DNA of 64,000 bases. It comes from Lactococcus taiwanensis. Its GTDB lineage: Bacteria; Bacillota; Bacilli; Lactobacillales; Streptococcaceae. The stretch lies in NCBI RefSeq assembly GCF_014905395.1, contig NZ_BNDT01000001.1:186001-250000 (forward strand), in the 5' to 3' direction. The notes under the pieces were generated by a model. That model saw only the letters and a list, made by a program, of their open reading frames with translations. It was not told where the DNA came from and made no database searches. Of this stretch, positions 32,458 to 40,991 are shown piece after piece; the first letter of the stretch is position 1, and each line of letters opens with the position of its first letter. Made by a program: the position numbers and the translations under genes.

Positions 32458-35049
32458 ATGTTGAAAAGAGAATGGCAAGCCATTTTAAAACACAAATTTT
32501 TTATTATTGTTATTATTGCGTTGGCGCTTGTACCGGCAATTTATAACTATATTTTCTTAGGATCAATGTGGGATCCTTACGGGAACTTAGATGATTTACC
32601 GGTTGCGGTTGTAAATTTGGACAAGTCGTCTGAATTGGAAGGAAAAAAGCTTAAACTGGGGAACGAAGTGACAAAAGAGATGAAGAAATCAAAAGATCTG
32701 GATTATCATTTCGTTTCTGAAAAAAAAGCATCTGAAGGTTTAAAATCGGGTGATTATTATATGGTTATCACTTTCCCTGAAGATTTCTCGGAAAATGCCG
32801 CCAGTTTGATGAGTAAGAATCCTAAAACGGTTCAACTTGATTACCAAACTACACGTGGACACAATTACATTTCTTCAAAAATGAGTGAAAGCGCGATGAA
32901 TGAACTCAAATCTGAAGTCTCTAAAAATGTTACGCAAGAGTATACACAGGCCATCTTTGATAAGCTGGGAGATATGAAAGCCGGTATGAAGGATGCGTCA
33001 AAAGGTTCGACTAAACTTGCTGATGGGACTTCATCAGCACTGACAGGATCGTCAGAACTTTCGAGCAATCTGAAAACACTTGCCTCATCAAGTTTAACTT
33101 TTACTGATGGAGCAGATAGTTTAAATGTTGGCTTAAAGCAATACACGGATGGTGTTGATCAAGCGGCAGATGGTGGCGAGCAATTATCAAGCGGGATTAA
33201 TCAAGCGGCAGCTGGTAGTCAACAACTGGCAACTGGAATTAATCAAGCCTCTTCAGGCGGTCAGCAGTTGAGTGATGGTACCAGTCAATTTTCATCTGGT
33301 ACAGCGTCTTTGGCAGCTGGGACTCAACAACTTGTAGACAAATCCAAAGATTTATCTGCTGGTATTGCGCAAATTTCACAAAGTACCAGTTCGGTGGCTC
33401 AGCTACAACAAGGGAGTCAGGAACTCACAAATGGCCTAAATGAACTAGTCCAAGGAACGACCTTATCAAGTGAAGAACAAGCTAATATTCAGAAGGTTCA
33501 AGAAGGTCTACAAGCTTTAAATACTCAACTTTCTCAAAATAATATTGACCCTAATTTAGCAGATAATTTGACGGCTGCATTAACTAATCTTAAAAATAGT
33601 TTACCAGGATTAATCCAAACAGTAGTGAGTGACCAAGTCAATGTAACGGGGGAATCCATTAAAGCTACGGAAGCTTACAAAAATTTATCTGAAGCTGATA
33701 GAGAAGAAATCTTGAATGCTGTGCAAGCTTCTGCTGGTAGTGGAAATGTACCTACTGATATTTCAAACATTACGAACAGTTTGACAAGCCTTGGCGATCA
33801 ATTAAACACACAACTCAATACTTTGTTGCCTATGATCAATAATCTGGCTCAACTTCCAACCTTAGTTACAGGTGCAAGTACAGCAATTACTAATCTTTCA
33901 AATGGATTAGCGAGTGTCAATACAAATGTCGCTCAAAAGATACTCCCTGGAGCAACAACATTAACCGCTGGCCTAACTGAATTTAACACGAAACTTTCCG
34001 CAGGTGGAACACAACTTGAGAGTGGTTTCAATCAATATGTTAATGGGGTAAGTCAGGCTAATGATGGTGCTCAAGAACTCGCGACTAAGTCTAAGGAATT
34101 ACAGAGTGGGGTACAAAGTTTAAATACCGGACTTACGCAATTACAAACGGGTAGCTCTAGTTTGACCTCAGGCTTGACACAATTGCAGACTGGAGGACTT
34201 CAATTAGTTTCTGGTTTAGCCCAACTGCAGGATAATAGCTCAACTTTGACCTCAGGCTCAGGTCAGCTTGCTGATGGCGCTCAACAGTTAGCCTCAGGTT
34301 CAGGTCAATTGTCTGATGGTAGCAACACATTGACAAAAGGTTTAGGCACGCTTAATACTGGTGCTAAGAGCCTTTCGTCAGCTCTGACGGATGCTGATAA
34401 AACTCTGTCAGCAACTAATAGTACGGATGAAAATGCTAAAAAAGTTGCTGCACCTCTCAAAACAAAACATACGGACCACGATAATGTTCCAGTCAATGGA
34501 GCAGGGATGACGCCTTACATGATTAATGTGGCTTTGTTCATCGGTGCGCTTGCAACGAATGTCGTGATCGGGGTTGGTTTCTCTGGTGACAAATGGAAAA
34601 ATGGCCGTGAGTTTATGTTGGCCAAAATCGGAACAAATGGTGTAGTAGCTGTCTTACAAGCGATTATCGTTTGTGGCGCTGTGGCGCTTTTGGGCTTGAA
34701 TCCCAATTATTGGGGTGAAACTTTCCTTGTTGTACTGCTAATCAGCTTGGCTTATATGGCCATCAACACCTTCTTCTTAACGGCATTAGGTAAGGTGGGT
34801 GAGTTCTTGATGATCATCGTTTTGGTCTTACAACTTGCAACAAGTGCAGGGACTTATCCATTACAACTTGCACCAAAGATTTTCCAAGTCATTAGCCCAT
34901 GGTTACCGATGACTTATGGATTGAAGATGTTACGGGAAACGATTGGTTTAAATGGCGCAATTCTTCCTTACGCGCTCCTATTTGCCGTCTTAATCCTCGT
35001 CTTTACATTTATGTTGAGTTTCTTCAAAAAATTCTCACGTTTTGCCTAA
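32458..35049 (+). CDS. YhgE/Pip family membrane protein
   Basis: 863 residues from ATG 32458 behind AAGGAAGGGAG. One N-terminal membrane helix (FFIIVIIALALVPAIYNYIFL), a long extracytoplasmic stalk with heptad-like repeats of the type LxxGxxQLxxGxxxL (about residues 190-680), and a C-terminal ABC-2-like block of about five helices (700-863). This is the architecture of L. lactis Pip, the membrane protein needed for c2-type phage infection, and B. subtilis YhgE. Lactococci encode several paralogues, so this need not be the phage receptor itself. Its native role is not settled. The Ser/Gly/Gln repeats are protein repeats, not a CRISPR. Confidence 0.9.
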   Translation: MLKREWQAILKHKFFIIVIIALALVPAIYNYIFLGSMWDPYGNLDDLPVAVVNLDKSSELEGKKLKLGNEVTKEMKKSKDLDYHFVSEKKASEGLKSGDYYMVITFPEDFSENAASLMSKNPKTVQLDYQTTRGHNYISSKMSESAMNELKSEVSKNVTQEYTQAIFDKLGDMKAGMKDASKGSTKLADGTSSALTGSSELSSNLKTLASSSLTFTDGADSLNVGLKQYTDGVDQAADGGEQLSSGINQAAAGSQQLATGINQASSGGQQLSDGTSQFSSGTASLAAGTQQLVDKSKDLSAGIAQISQSTSSVAQLQQGSQELTNGLNELVQGTTLSSEEQANIQKVQEGLQALNTQLSQNNIDPNLADNLTAALTNLKNSLPGLIQTVVSDQVNVTGESIKATEAYKNLSEADREEILNAVQASAGSGNVPTDISNITNSLTSLGDQLNTQLNTLLPMINNLAQLPTLVTGASTAITNLSNGLASVNTNVAQKILPGATTLTAGLTEFNTKLSAGGTQLESGFNQYVNGVSQANDGAQELATKSKELQSGVQSLNTGLTQLQTGSSSLTSGLTQLQTGGLQLVSGLAQLQDNSSTLTSGSGQLADGAQQLASGSGQLSDGSNTLTKGLGTLNTGAKSLSSALTDADKTLSATNSTDENAKKVAAPLKTKHTDHDNVPVNGAGMTPYMINVALFIGALATNVVIGVGFSGDKWKNGREFMLAKIGTNGVVAVLQAIIVCGAVALLGLNPNYWGETFLVVLLISLAYMAINTFFLTALGKVGEFLMIIVLVLQLATSAGTYPLQLAPKIFQVISPWLPMTYGLKMLRETIGLNGAILPYALLFAVLILVFTFMLSFFKKFSRFA

Positions 35050-35052
35050 AAG

Positions 35053-35080
35053 AAATCACTGACAGCTCTGTCAGTGATTT
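35053..35080. terminator. ACTGAC palindrome acting as terminator after pip-like gene
   Basis: AAATCACTGACAG-CT-CTGTCAGTGATTT, perfect 13-bp arms ending in a T run. It starts right after the stop codon and could terminate transcription on both strands. Confidence 0.8.
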
Positions 35081-35194
35081 TTAGGTAGAAATTTCAGTTT
35101 AATTTTGATAAAATAAATCTTGTAAAAAGAATTTGACAATTTGGAATTACCTCAAAAGCATGTAATTGATGCATATGAGGTAAAGGAGATAAAC

Positions 35195-35527
35195 ATGGCG
35201 GATAAATACACAGACGAGCAAGTAGAAACAATAAAAAATAAAATTTTGGCTGCTCTTGAAAATGTCATTGACCCTGAATTGGGAATTGATATTATTAATC
35301 TTGGTTTGGTATATGAAATCAGTTTTGAAGATAATGGTTTTACAGAAATCAAAATGACTCTTACAACTATGGGATGTCCTTTGGCCGATCTTTTGACTGA
35401 CCAAATCCACGATGCGCTCAAAGAAGTTGAGGAAGTTAGTGAAATTAAAGTAAACTTAGTTTGGTATCCAGCGTGGACGGTCGATAAAATGAGCCGCTAT
35501 GCGCGTATCGCTTTAGGGATTCGCTAA
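35195..35527 (+). CDS. MIP18/SufT (PaaD-like, DUF59) iron-sulfur assembly factor
   Basis: 110 residues from ATG 35195 behind AAAGGAGATAAAC; an in-frame upstream start lacks support. The DUF59 fold is shown by ENVIDPELGIDIINLGLVYEI and the conserved Cys in LTTMGCPLADLL, with VNLVWYPAWTVDKMS near the end. Such proteins help to assemble or deliver Fe-S clusters. The last 19 codons plus part of the stop are the left copy of a 60-bp repeat flanking an integrated island, and the island's entry restored the coding sequence exactly (stop TAA instead of TAG). Confidence 0.9.
   Translation: MADKYTDEQVETIKNKILAALENVIDPELGIDIINLGLVYEISFEDNGFTEIKMTLTTMGCPLADLLTDQIHDALKEVEEVSEIKVNLVWYPAWTVDKMSRYARIALGIR
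35467..35526. repeat. attL of island 2: 60-bp direct repeat, left copy
   Basis: Identical to 40865-40924. It covers codons for PAWTVDKMSRYARIALGIR and the first two bases of the stop. The distance between copies is 5,398 bp. Confidence 0.92.
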
Positions 35528-35566
35528 TCTTGCTATAACTGGCTTTAAGAGAGTTATAGCAAGATT
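35526..35566. repeat. 15-bp inverted repeat abutting attL of island 2
   Basis: AATCTTGCTATAACT (35526-35540) and AGTTATAGCAAGATT (35552-35566), perfect arms with an 11-nt loop. It may be the terminator supplied to the interrupted gene, or a recombinase or excisionase site. Confidence 0.65.
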
Positions 35567-35641
35567 TACTCTTAAAAAGTACATTTATTACGGTATCTAA
35601 GCCATCTTGAAAAAATTTTATTGTTGGTAAATCTTTAAAAA

Positions 35642-36500
35642 ATGAGGATACAACCTGAAAATTTCTATTCAATCAGCAATTCAAGAAATGCTTTTGACAA
35701 TAAAGCAAGAGGATTGTCGAAAAATACAATTATATTCAGAGAAAAAACACTAAAGGTTTTCTCTGTTTTTTTGTGTCAAAATGGTATTTTAAACATTAAC
35801 GAAATCAAATCAATTCATATAAAACAATATTTAGTTGACAGACTAGAATATGGCTACTCTGAAACGTCTGTTAATGCACATTGGAGAGCTATCAGGGTAT
35901 TGTTTGCATACTTTAATGAAGAAATACATAATGTATGAGGAAGCGCCTATACACCGTGTTAAATGGATTAAAGAGAGACGAACTGTTATTAATACATTTA
36001 CAGATGAAGAAGTTAAAATGATGCTCCAATATACAAGAAAAAGAACTTTCAATAAAATCAAGAAAACCGAAAAAGAAAGAACTGGATTTTGTACAAAATT
36101 TGTGAATGAGAGGAATTACTTGCTAATTCTTATACTTACGGATACTGGTTTGAGGATAAATGAACTTTGAACTTAAAATTAGAAAACTTTAACGATTCTC
36201 AAATTATTATTAAGAATGATAAAGGTAAAAAAGATAGAATTATGCATTACTCACCATTTGTATATAAACAATATCTTTAAATACACTAGAGCGAAAGATA
36301 ATTATTTGGACAGTAATGGCATAATTCCCAACGAGAATGTATTTGTAACTAAGTTTGCTAAAAAATATAATTATAGATTAGCAGAAAAAGAAATTTATAA
36401 AATAGGAAAAGCTGTGAACCTTCGCGACAGTATCCGTACCTCACCTCATACTTTACTCAGAAGTTACTTTCTGTATCAAATAGACGTGACATTCATATAA
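35642..36500 (+). pseudogene. int: Tyrosine recombinase of island 2, three frameshifts and truncated
   Basis: Piece 1 (35642-35938) is the N-terminal SAM-like core-binding domain, LSKNTIIFREKTLKVFSVFL to AYFNEEIHNV. Near 35930-35937 the frame shifts to piece 2 (to about 36168), ending TDTGLRINEL with the first catalytic Arg. Near 36166 it shifts again to LNLKLENFNDSQIIIKNDKG, and near 36278 a third time to KYTRAKDNYLDSNGII and SPHTLLRSYF. There the expected H-x-L-R reads HTLLR, so the second Arg is replaced or displaced. The GH and Tyr motifs at the C-terminus are missing. It cannot make an active integrase. Confidence 0.85.
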
Positions 36501-36541
36501 TCTTATATCCGTATATAAGACTAAAACTATTTATATCATTT

Positions 36542-37303
36542 TTAAATATTTTCACTCGAAATATCTTTACAATACAAAGATAAAGCTTCGTAAATTTCTA
36601 CTTTCAAGTCTGCTTTTTCTAAAAATGGGGCCATAATAATAGGATAATTTTTATTAAGTTCAAAAATAACACGCCGTCCATAGCGCTCATCTTTTCCTAA
36701 ATCAGGACGATCTTTTATTTTTTTCTTCATAATGTTACTTAAACCTTCTTCTTCAACAGCAGTTAAGAAATTAATAATAAAATTCGAATTTCTAAAGATA
36801 GCGTATTTAATTAAGTAATTATATAGATCCAAGTTGTTATAGATTATTTGTATAAATTCTGTTTCTTCTACTTTATTTTCATATCTTTGATCATAAATAT
36901 ATTCTCCAGCCAGTACACATTTATAAATATAATTCTCCCAATCAAATTTCTTTAAAACAATATTATCAAACTTTTTTCTATCTTCTAGAACTTCAGGATA
37001 ATTACTGACTATATATTCTCTCTTATACAATACTAATAAAGAGTGCCAAAAACGTTGATTTAAATGGATTTCGCGGTCTGTATGAATGTAGTCATTTTGT
37101 AGTATCTCAATAGCTTTTTTAAACTTATCAAAAGTACTATGAGACCCAGCTAAATAAATAGGAAAATCTGAGGCAGCTTCTATTTCAACTGTCTCATTTG
37201 ATACATATTCACTATTTTTATTATTGATCAATCCATTCTTAAAATCATTATATAGAGCATCATGATCAAAATCTTTCTTTAATAGTTTAATTTCCATTTT
37301 CAA
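36542..37303 (-). CDS. Third gene of the GHKL-ATPase operon, possible DUF6339 protein
   Basis: A charged, mostly helical protein of 253 residues with no signal or membrane segment. Features: N-terminal MKMEIKLLKKDFDHDALYNDF, a conserved-looking FWHSLLVLYKREYI and DRPDLGKDERYGRRVIFELNKNYPIIM near residues 195-225, and paired YIYDQRYENK. From memory it resembles the DUF6339 family, seen beside ATPase and nuclease genes in bacterial islands, but I cannot confirm this. Its start overlaps the preceding gene by 17 nt. The long, undamaged frame argues for function. I see no nuclease or toxin motif. Confidence 0.6.
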   Translation of the reverse strand: MKMEIKLLKKDFDHDALYNDFKNGLINNKNSEYVSNETVEIEAASDFPIYLAGSHSTFDKFKKAIEILQNDYIHTDREIHLNQRFWHSLLVLYKREYIVSNYPEVLEDRKKFDNIVLKKFDWENYIYKCVLAGEYIYDQRYENKVEETEFIQIIYNNLDLYNYLIKYAIFRNSNFIINFLTAVEEEGLSNIMKKKIKDRPDLGKDERYGRRVIFELNKNYPIIMAPFLEKADLKVEIYEALSLYCKDISSENI

Positions 37304-38138
37304 CCATCTCCCTTACCCCATTTGTATATTTTACTATAATATTATCTGACATTTTTTGAATAACATAGTCTAAGTTTTCAGGATCAATATCTGTAATACC
37401 TCTATTTATCATTAAATCTTTTAATTTTCTATGTAATCCTTTTTCAGGGTCAGTATTTTCTAAAACTATAAATTCTTCATTTCTTATATTTGACTCAATA
37501 AACTCTGTTAGTGCTCTAATTAGGCCAATATAGACATATAAATTCCTTAAGCTGGTTTTTACATGGTAATCTTCTAAGGAAATCTCACGATTTTTAAAAA
37601 TTAAACGAATTGTTTCACTAGTCAATTCTACTTTAAAAGGAATGGATAATTCTGTATCAATTAATTGTTCAAAGAGGTCTACTGGTTTTTCTTCGCTACT
37701 TTCAAAAATAACCTCATCAGAGTAAGCCAATAAACTATAACGTTTAACTTCAATTTCATCTTTATAGTCGTTATAAAACTTCACTAAATCTTCTGCTTGA
37801 TTAAATGTTATTTTTTCCACAGATAGAATATGCAATTGAAGTTTAGTTCTTTTTGATAATGATAAGCGATTTTTTTTCAAAGTTATTTTCTCTTGTCCAT
37901 AGGCAATTTTTTCAAAGTAGTTGTCTCCTGATTGGATAATTAACATTAAAGCTGCCTTGTCTTCTTGTAGTAACTTGACAAGAAAGGGTGAGCTAATCTC
38001 GTAGTTTAATGAAAATTCATAGTTTGTTTCATCTTCATCTGTCACATTAACATCGAATATAAAATAATTTTCTTGGTAACTTTGAGAAGTCCTAGATAAA
38101 ACTGGGTATGGGAACACAGCATCTTTATTGTAAATCAT
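37287..38138 (-). CDS. Second gene of the GHKL-ATPase operon, unknown
   Basis: A soluble protein of 283 residues without a family that I recognise. The first 130 residues are beta-rich (NYFIFDVNVTDEDETNYEFSLNYEISSPF, LMLIIQSGDNYFEKIAYGQ), the rest helical with NLYVYIGLIRALTEFIESNI and a C-terminal RKLKDLMINRGITDIDPENLD. The start overlaps the ATPase stop by 4 nt (ATGA) and its end overlaps the third gene by 17 nt, so the three proteins are made in a coupled way and probably act together. It may be the sensor or the bridge between ATPase and effector. Confidence 0.65.
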   Translation of the reverse strand: MIYNKDAVFPYPVLSRTSQSYQENYFIFDVNVTDEDETNYEFSLNYEISSPFLVKLLQEDKAALMLIIQSGDNYFEKIAYGQEKITLKKNRLSLSKRTKLQLHILSVEKITFNQAEDLVKFYNDYKDEIEVKRYSLLAYSDEVIFESSEEKPVDLFEQLIDTELSIPFKVELTSETIRLIFKNREISLEDYHVKTSLRNLYVYIGLIRALTEFIESNIRNEEFIVLENTDPEKGLHRKLKDLMINRGITDIDPENLDYVIQKMSDNIIVKYTNGVREMVENGN

Positions 38139-40030
38139 GATAATACCTCCAACTTATAAATAAATTTCAATTTACCAGAATGATTATTCTTCTGACTAAT
38201 CTCCAACTTAACAATACCATCCAGAACCTGCACTTCATAAATTGTAAAAGAATCAAAACGATAAGGTCTACGGCTAATAATATCTATAACATTATTATAG
38301 GAATCTTCCATATTAAATTCTTCATCATATTCTTTTCCATCTCCATCTACAACTCTAAAACTAATATTGATTTTTCCAAAAGGTAGTACTTCCTTAATTC
38401 CTTTTAGATTGAATTGAATAATTTCTTTATCTGCTAACATCATTCTATTAACTGTTTCATTGGGGGCGATTATGGTTTCAACAGTGGACTGATCATTAGG
38501 ATCTTTTTTTATTTTTCTTGGCCTTCTTAGTCGGCTTGTTGTCTTTGATTCTGCAGGAGTATCTGCTTTCGACTGTGATGTATTTCTTTTTTCTCTAGCT
38601 ACTTTTTTTCTAAGTATCTTACCTTCTTTTAATTCAACTTTTTCAGATAACTCATTCAATTGTGCTTTGAAGGTTATCTCTTTTTTATAAAGAAGATCAG
38701 ATGTATCAATTTTTCCGTCACTTATATTTGTTTTTTCCCATTCTGCATCAATAATTTCTGCTATTTTTTTATTTAATAGCTTTAAAAATTCTTTTGCTTC
38801 TCTTAACATTTTTTTATCACGTAACGCAGTTGGGGACAACTCTGTATGAGATTCATTTTCTAATGTCTTTAGGTACTTATCTTCTTTAGCACCACCAATT
38901 AGTACAGCATTGAATGGTCTTCTAACATAATTTTTTACTTTGTGATCGACAATCTTCATCCCCATACTTCTTAAAATTGCAACGCGACCAGTTTTTATTT
39001 CCTCATCATAAGCAAAATACAATTTAAAATTAAACTTATTTTCAGTAAGTGATACTTCTAAATCTATAGGAGCCTTATGTAAATATGTATCTATATACAA
39101 TGGTGTGAAATTCTTTTTAATCCCCTCTTTATTATCTAGATTTTCTGGATAGTAATTCTTATTTTGAACAATTTCATGAATAGTATCTTTATTAATCTCC
39201 AGAGTGTTCTCATCATTAACAAGTATTACTCTTAATTTATTTGTTAATAAAGCTAAAAAGAAAGTGTCACAAACAGCTCTTACAATTGTATCTTTCTCCA
39301 AGTACTCATCTCTAAAGAAAGGCACAATAATTTTTAATCCCCTTGTTTCTTTTTTGAATAACTCGTGATTAGTGTAATTTTGATAAGGAACAAATTGTTT
39401 TAAGTTATTCATATCTGAAAAATAACCCGTTGAACGATAACTAGTACCATTTACTTGATGTTCAATCAGTTGAATAGTGCCTCCCAAATGCTGATTCCCC
39501 TCTTCATCACAGTTAGCAAAATACATTAAATGAATATCTGACACAGCATTATTAGCTATTTTTCCTACCCCATGGGATCCCCCGCGAATTGTTTCAGCTT
39601 CATTATTTTCTTCTTCAAAATGAACACCTTTTTTATAAGCAAAAACGTTATACGAAGTCTTTTTACCAATTTCATTAGCTCCAGACAACCCTCTCGTGTT
39701 ATAATCCTCAAAAGTTAATACTGAAACTTTATCTTTAGCTATTGCTTGTTTCATATAGCCAATAGTCTCACGTGTGTATCCATTTCCGCCTTCTAATGAA
39801 TTGATATGTTCCTCAATTTGCTTGAACGATGGAATTTCACTCTTTTGGATAGTACTTGCACGAATCTTTACTATCACTGGCTCATCAATGTCAGGGATCT
39901 TAGCATCTATTGAGTTTTGGATGTTTTCTCTGATAGCTCCACTAATACCAGCAGAATGAAAATGCTCAAGCGAATTATCAAATGTTTGAGTCTCTATGTT
40001 TGCCACCTCTGTAAAATAAAATTTATTCAT
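38135..40030 (-). CDS. GHKL (Hsp90/MutL/MORC-like) ATPase heading a three-gene island operon
   Basis: 631 residues from ATG 40030, behind AGAAGGAAG; an ATG at 40081 lies upstream of the likely -10 and is rejected. The Bergerat ATP pocket is clear: N box REN-IQN-SIDA (E35, N39, D42), G1 box FEDYNTRGLSG (D109, G114), and G2 lid RGGSHGVGKIANNAVSD (150-165). The middle transducer part includes MGMKIVDHKVKNYVRRPFNA and LENESHTELSP. Residues 460-510 form a Lys/Arg/Ser/Thr-rich linker (TSRLRRPRKIKKD), and a beta-rich C-terminal domain follows. The pattern is like the MutL/MORC-type ATPases of defence islands. No SMC hinge or kinase H box is present. Confidence 0.85.
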   Translation of the reverse strand: MNKFYFTEVANIETQTFDNSLEHFHSAGISGAIRENIQNSIDAKIPDIDEPVIVKIRASTIQKSEIPSFKQIEEHINSLEGGNGYTRETIGYMKQAIAKDKVSVLTFEDYNTRGLSGANEIGKKTSYNVFAYKKGVHFEEENNEAETIRGGSHGVGKIANNAVSDIHLMYFANCDEEGNQHLGGTIQLIEHQVNGTSYRSTGYFSDMNNLKQFVPYQNYTNHELFKKETRGLKIIVPFFRDEYLEKDTIVRAVCDTFFLALLTNKLRVILVNDENTLEINKDTIHEIVQNKNYYPENLDNKEGIKKNFTPLYIDTYLHKAPIDLEVSLTENKFNFKLYFAYDEEIKTGRVAILRSMGMKIVDHKVKNYVRRPFNAVLIGGAKEDKYLKTLENESHTELSPTALRDKKMLREAKEFLKLLNKKIAEIIDAEWEKTNISDGKIDTSDLLYKKEITFKAQLNELSEKVELKEGKILRKKVAREKRNTSQSKADTPAESKTTSRLRRPRKIKKDPNDQSTVETIIAPNETVNRMMLADKEIIQFNLKGIKEVLPFGKINISFRVVDGDGKEYDEEFNMEDSYNNVIDIISRRPYRFDSFTIYEVQVLDGIVKLEISQKNNHSGKLKFIYKLEVLS

Positions 40031-40066
40031 ATAACAACTTCCTTCTAAAAATGAGAACATGATAAA

Positions 40067-40072
40067 ATTATA
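40067..40072 (-). promoter_or_regulatory. -10 element of the GHKL operon
   Basis: TATAAT on the minus strand, 36 nt upstream of the ATPase ATG. The -35 is poor (TTACAA with a 15-nt spacer at best), so activation or low basal expression is possible. Confidence 0.45.
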
Positions 40073-40084
40073 TAGTCTCATGTC

Positions 40085-40864
40085 GTATTGTAAGGTTTTT
40101 TCCCCCTCTATTTTACGTTATATTTGAATAAATATCTAGTAATGGGGTAAGGAAGTTTTACATAGGAAATATCAACATAGTTAATTTAATAAAGTATATA
40201 TATAAAATAATGAGCAAGTATTATCATTCTATAAAATTTTTAAGAAAGTAACTCCATAATTTTATGTTGTCGTATTATCACTTTGGGTTAGACATGAATT
40301 TATATAAAAATTATTGGTAATTTGATAATTATATAATCCAGCTCTCAACAATTCAAAGAAATAAATAAAAAAAGCTATTATTTTGAATTTTTATATGTAT
40401 TATATGCAGTTTTTTCTATTAATTTTTTAAAGAAAAATTATAAAATTTTTATGAAGATAAAAAATATAGGATAGTATATACATTATTTCAACAATAGCAT
40501 ATTTAAACAAGTGGATTATAAAAGAATAATTTTACTTTAAAAAGAGAGTAGAGGTGCTCTCTTTTTTGTTATGAAAGTCAGCACCTCAATTCTTATATAG
40601 AAAAATAGTTACATAACTACATCAGTGTCAGAAAAAATGACTTTGATTTAAATATATTAAAAACTTAATTGACTCTATTGGATTTATAATACGGAATTTG
40701 AACGAAATTTTTAAACCAGTTTGAGGTAAGAAGTAAAGAGTCTTTAGGATTTTCTTTATGGTACATTTAGTATACATTCCATGCTATTTATTGTTTGACT
40801 TTGAAAGTATAGTAGTCTATAACCACTGATATAACAACAATTAAAAAATAAATTTCGAAAATAT
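40085..40864. other. Noncoding AT-rich right part of island 2
   Basis: About 780 bases without a credible gene. A hairpin with AAAAAGAGAG/CTCTCTTTTTT near 40538-40566 can act as terminator in both directions. The rest is strongly AT-rich with no repeat, tRNA or promoter that I can support. It may be the remains of deleted island genes. Confidence 0.5.
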
Positions 40865-40924
40865 TCCAGCGTGGACGGTCGATAAAATGAGCCGCTATGC
40901 GCGTATCGCTTTAGGGATTCGCTA
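40865..40924. repeat. attR of island 2: 60-bp direct repeat, right copy
   Basis: Identical to 35467-35526; here the codons continue to a TAG stop, probably the original end of the sufT-like gene before insertion. Confidence 0.92.
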
Positions 40925-40958
40925 GTTGCCATAAAGAGTTATGCTTAAAATTTAAAAA

Positions 40959-40991
40959 AACATTGTCCTAAAAAGACAATGTTTTTTTTTA
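40959..40991. terminator. Bidirectional terminator
   Basis: AACATTGTC-ctaaaaa-GACAATGTT with a long T run; it originally ended the sufT-like gene and now ends the convergent GDPD gene. Confidence 0.85.

Larger units (their letters stand above)
35527..40924. mobile_element. Integrated genomic island 2 at the 3' end of the sufT-like gene (5,398 bp)
   Basis: Flanked by perfect 60-bp repeats. At the left it holds a decayed tyrosine integrase reading rightward, and in the middle a three-gene leftward operon with a GHKL ATPase. The right 0.8 kb is noncoding and AT-rich. There are no replication or transfer genes, so it was a satellite-type or integrase-only island and is now fixed. Confidence 0.9.

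Noticed and set aside
33100-34360. Regularly spaced repeats that might suggest a CRISPR or tandem array
   Set aside because: They lie in one open frame and encode the Leu/Gly/Gln/Ser heptad-like stalk of the Pip/YhgE protein; there are no conserved direct repeats with unique spacers.
38135-40030. Reading the GHKL protein as a histidine kinase
   Set aside because: No dimerisation helix with a phosphorylated His, no membrane segments and no response regulator nearby; the lid and N box are of the Hsp90/MutL type.
40030-40081. Longer start of the GHKL ATPase at 40081
   Set aside because: The likely -10 hexamer (40067-40072) lies downstream of that ATG and the extension looks unlike the domain; the ATG at 40030 has a ribosome binding site.
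35527-40924. Insertion sequence or transposon
   Set aside because: No DDE transposase and no short terminal inverted repeats at the outer ends; long direct repeats of a host gene end and tyrosine recombinase remains fit site-specific integration.
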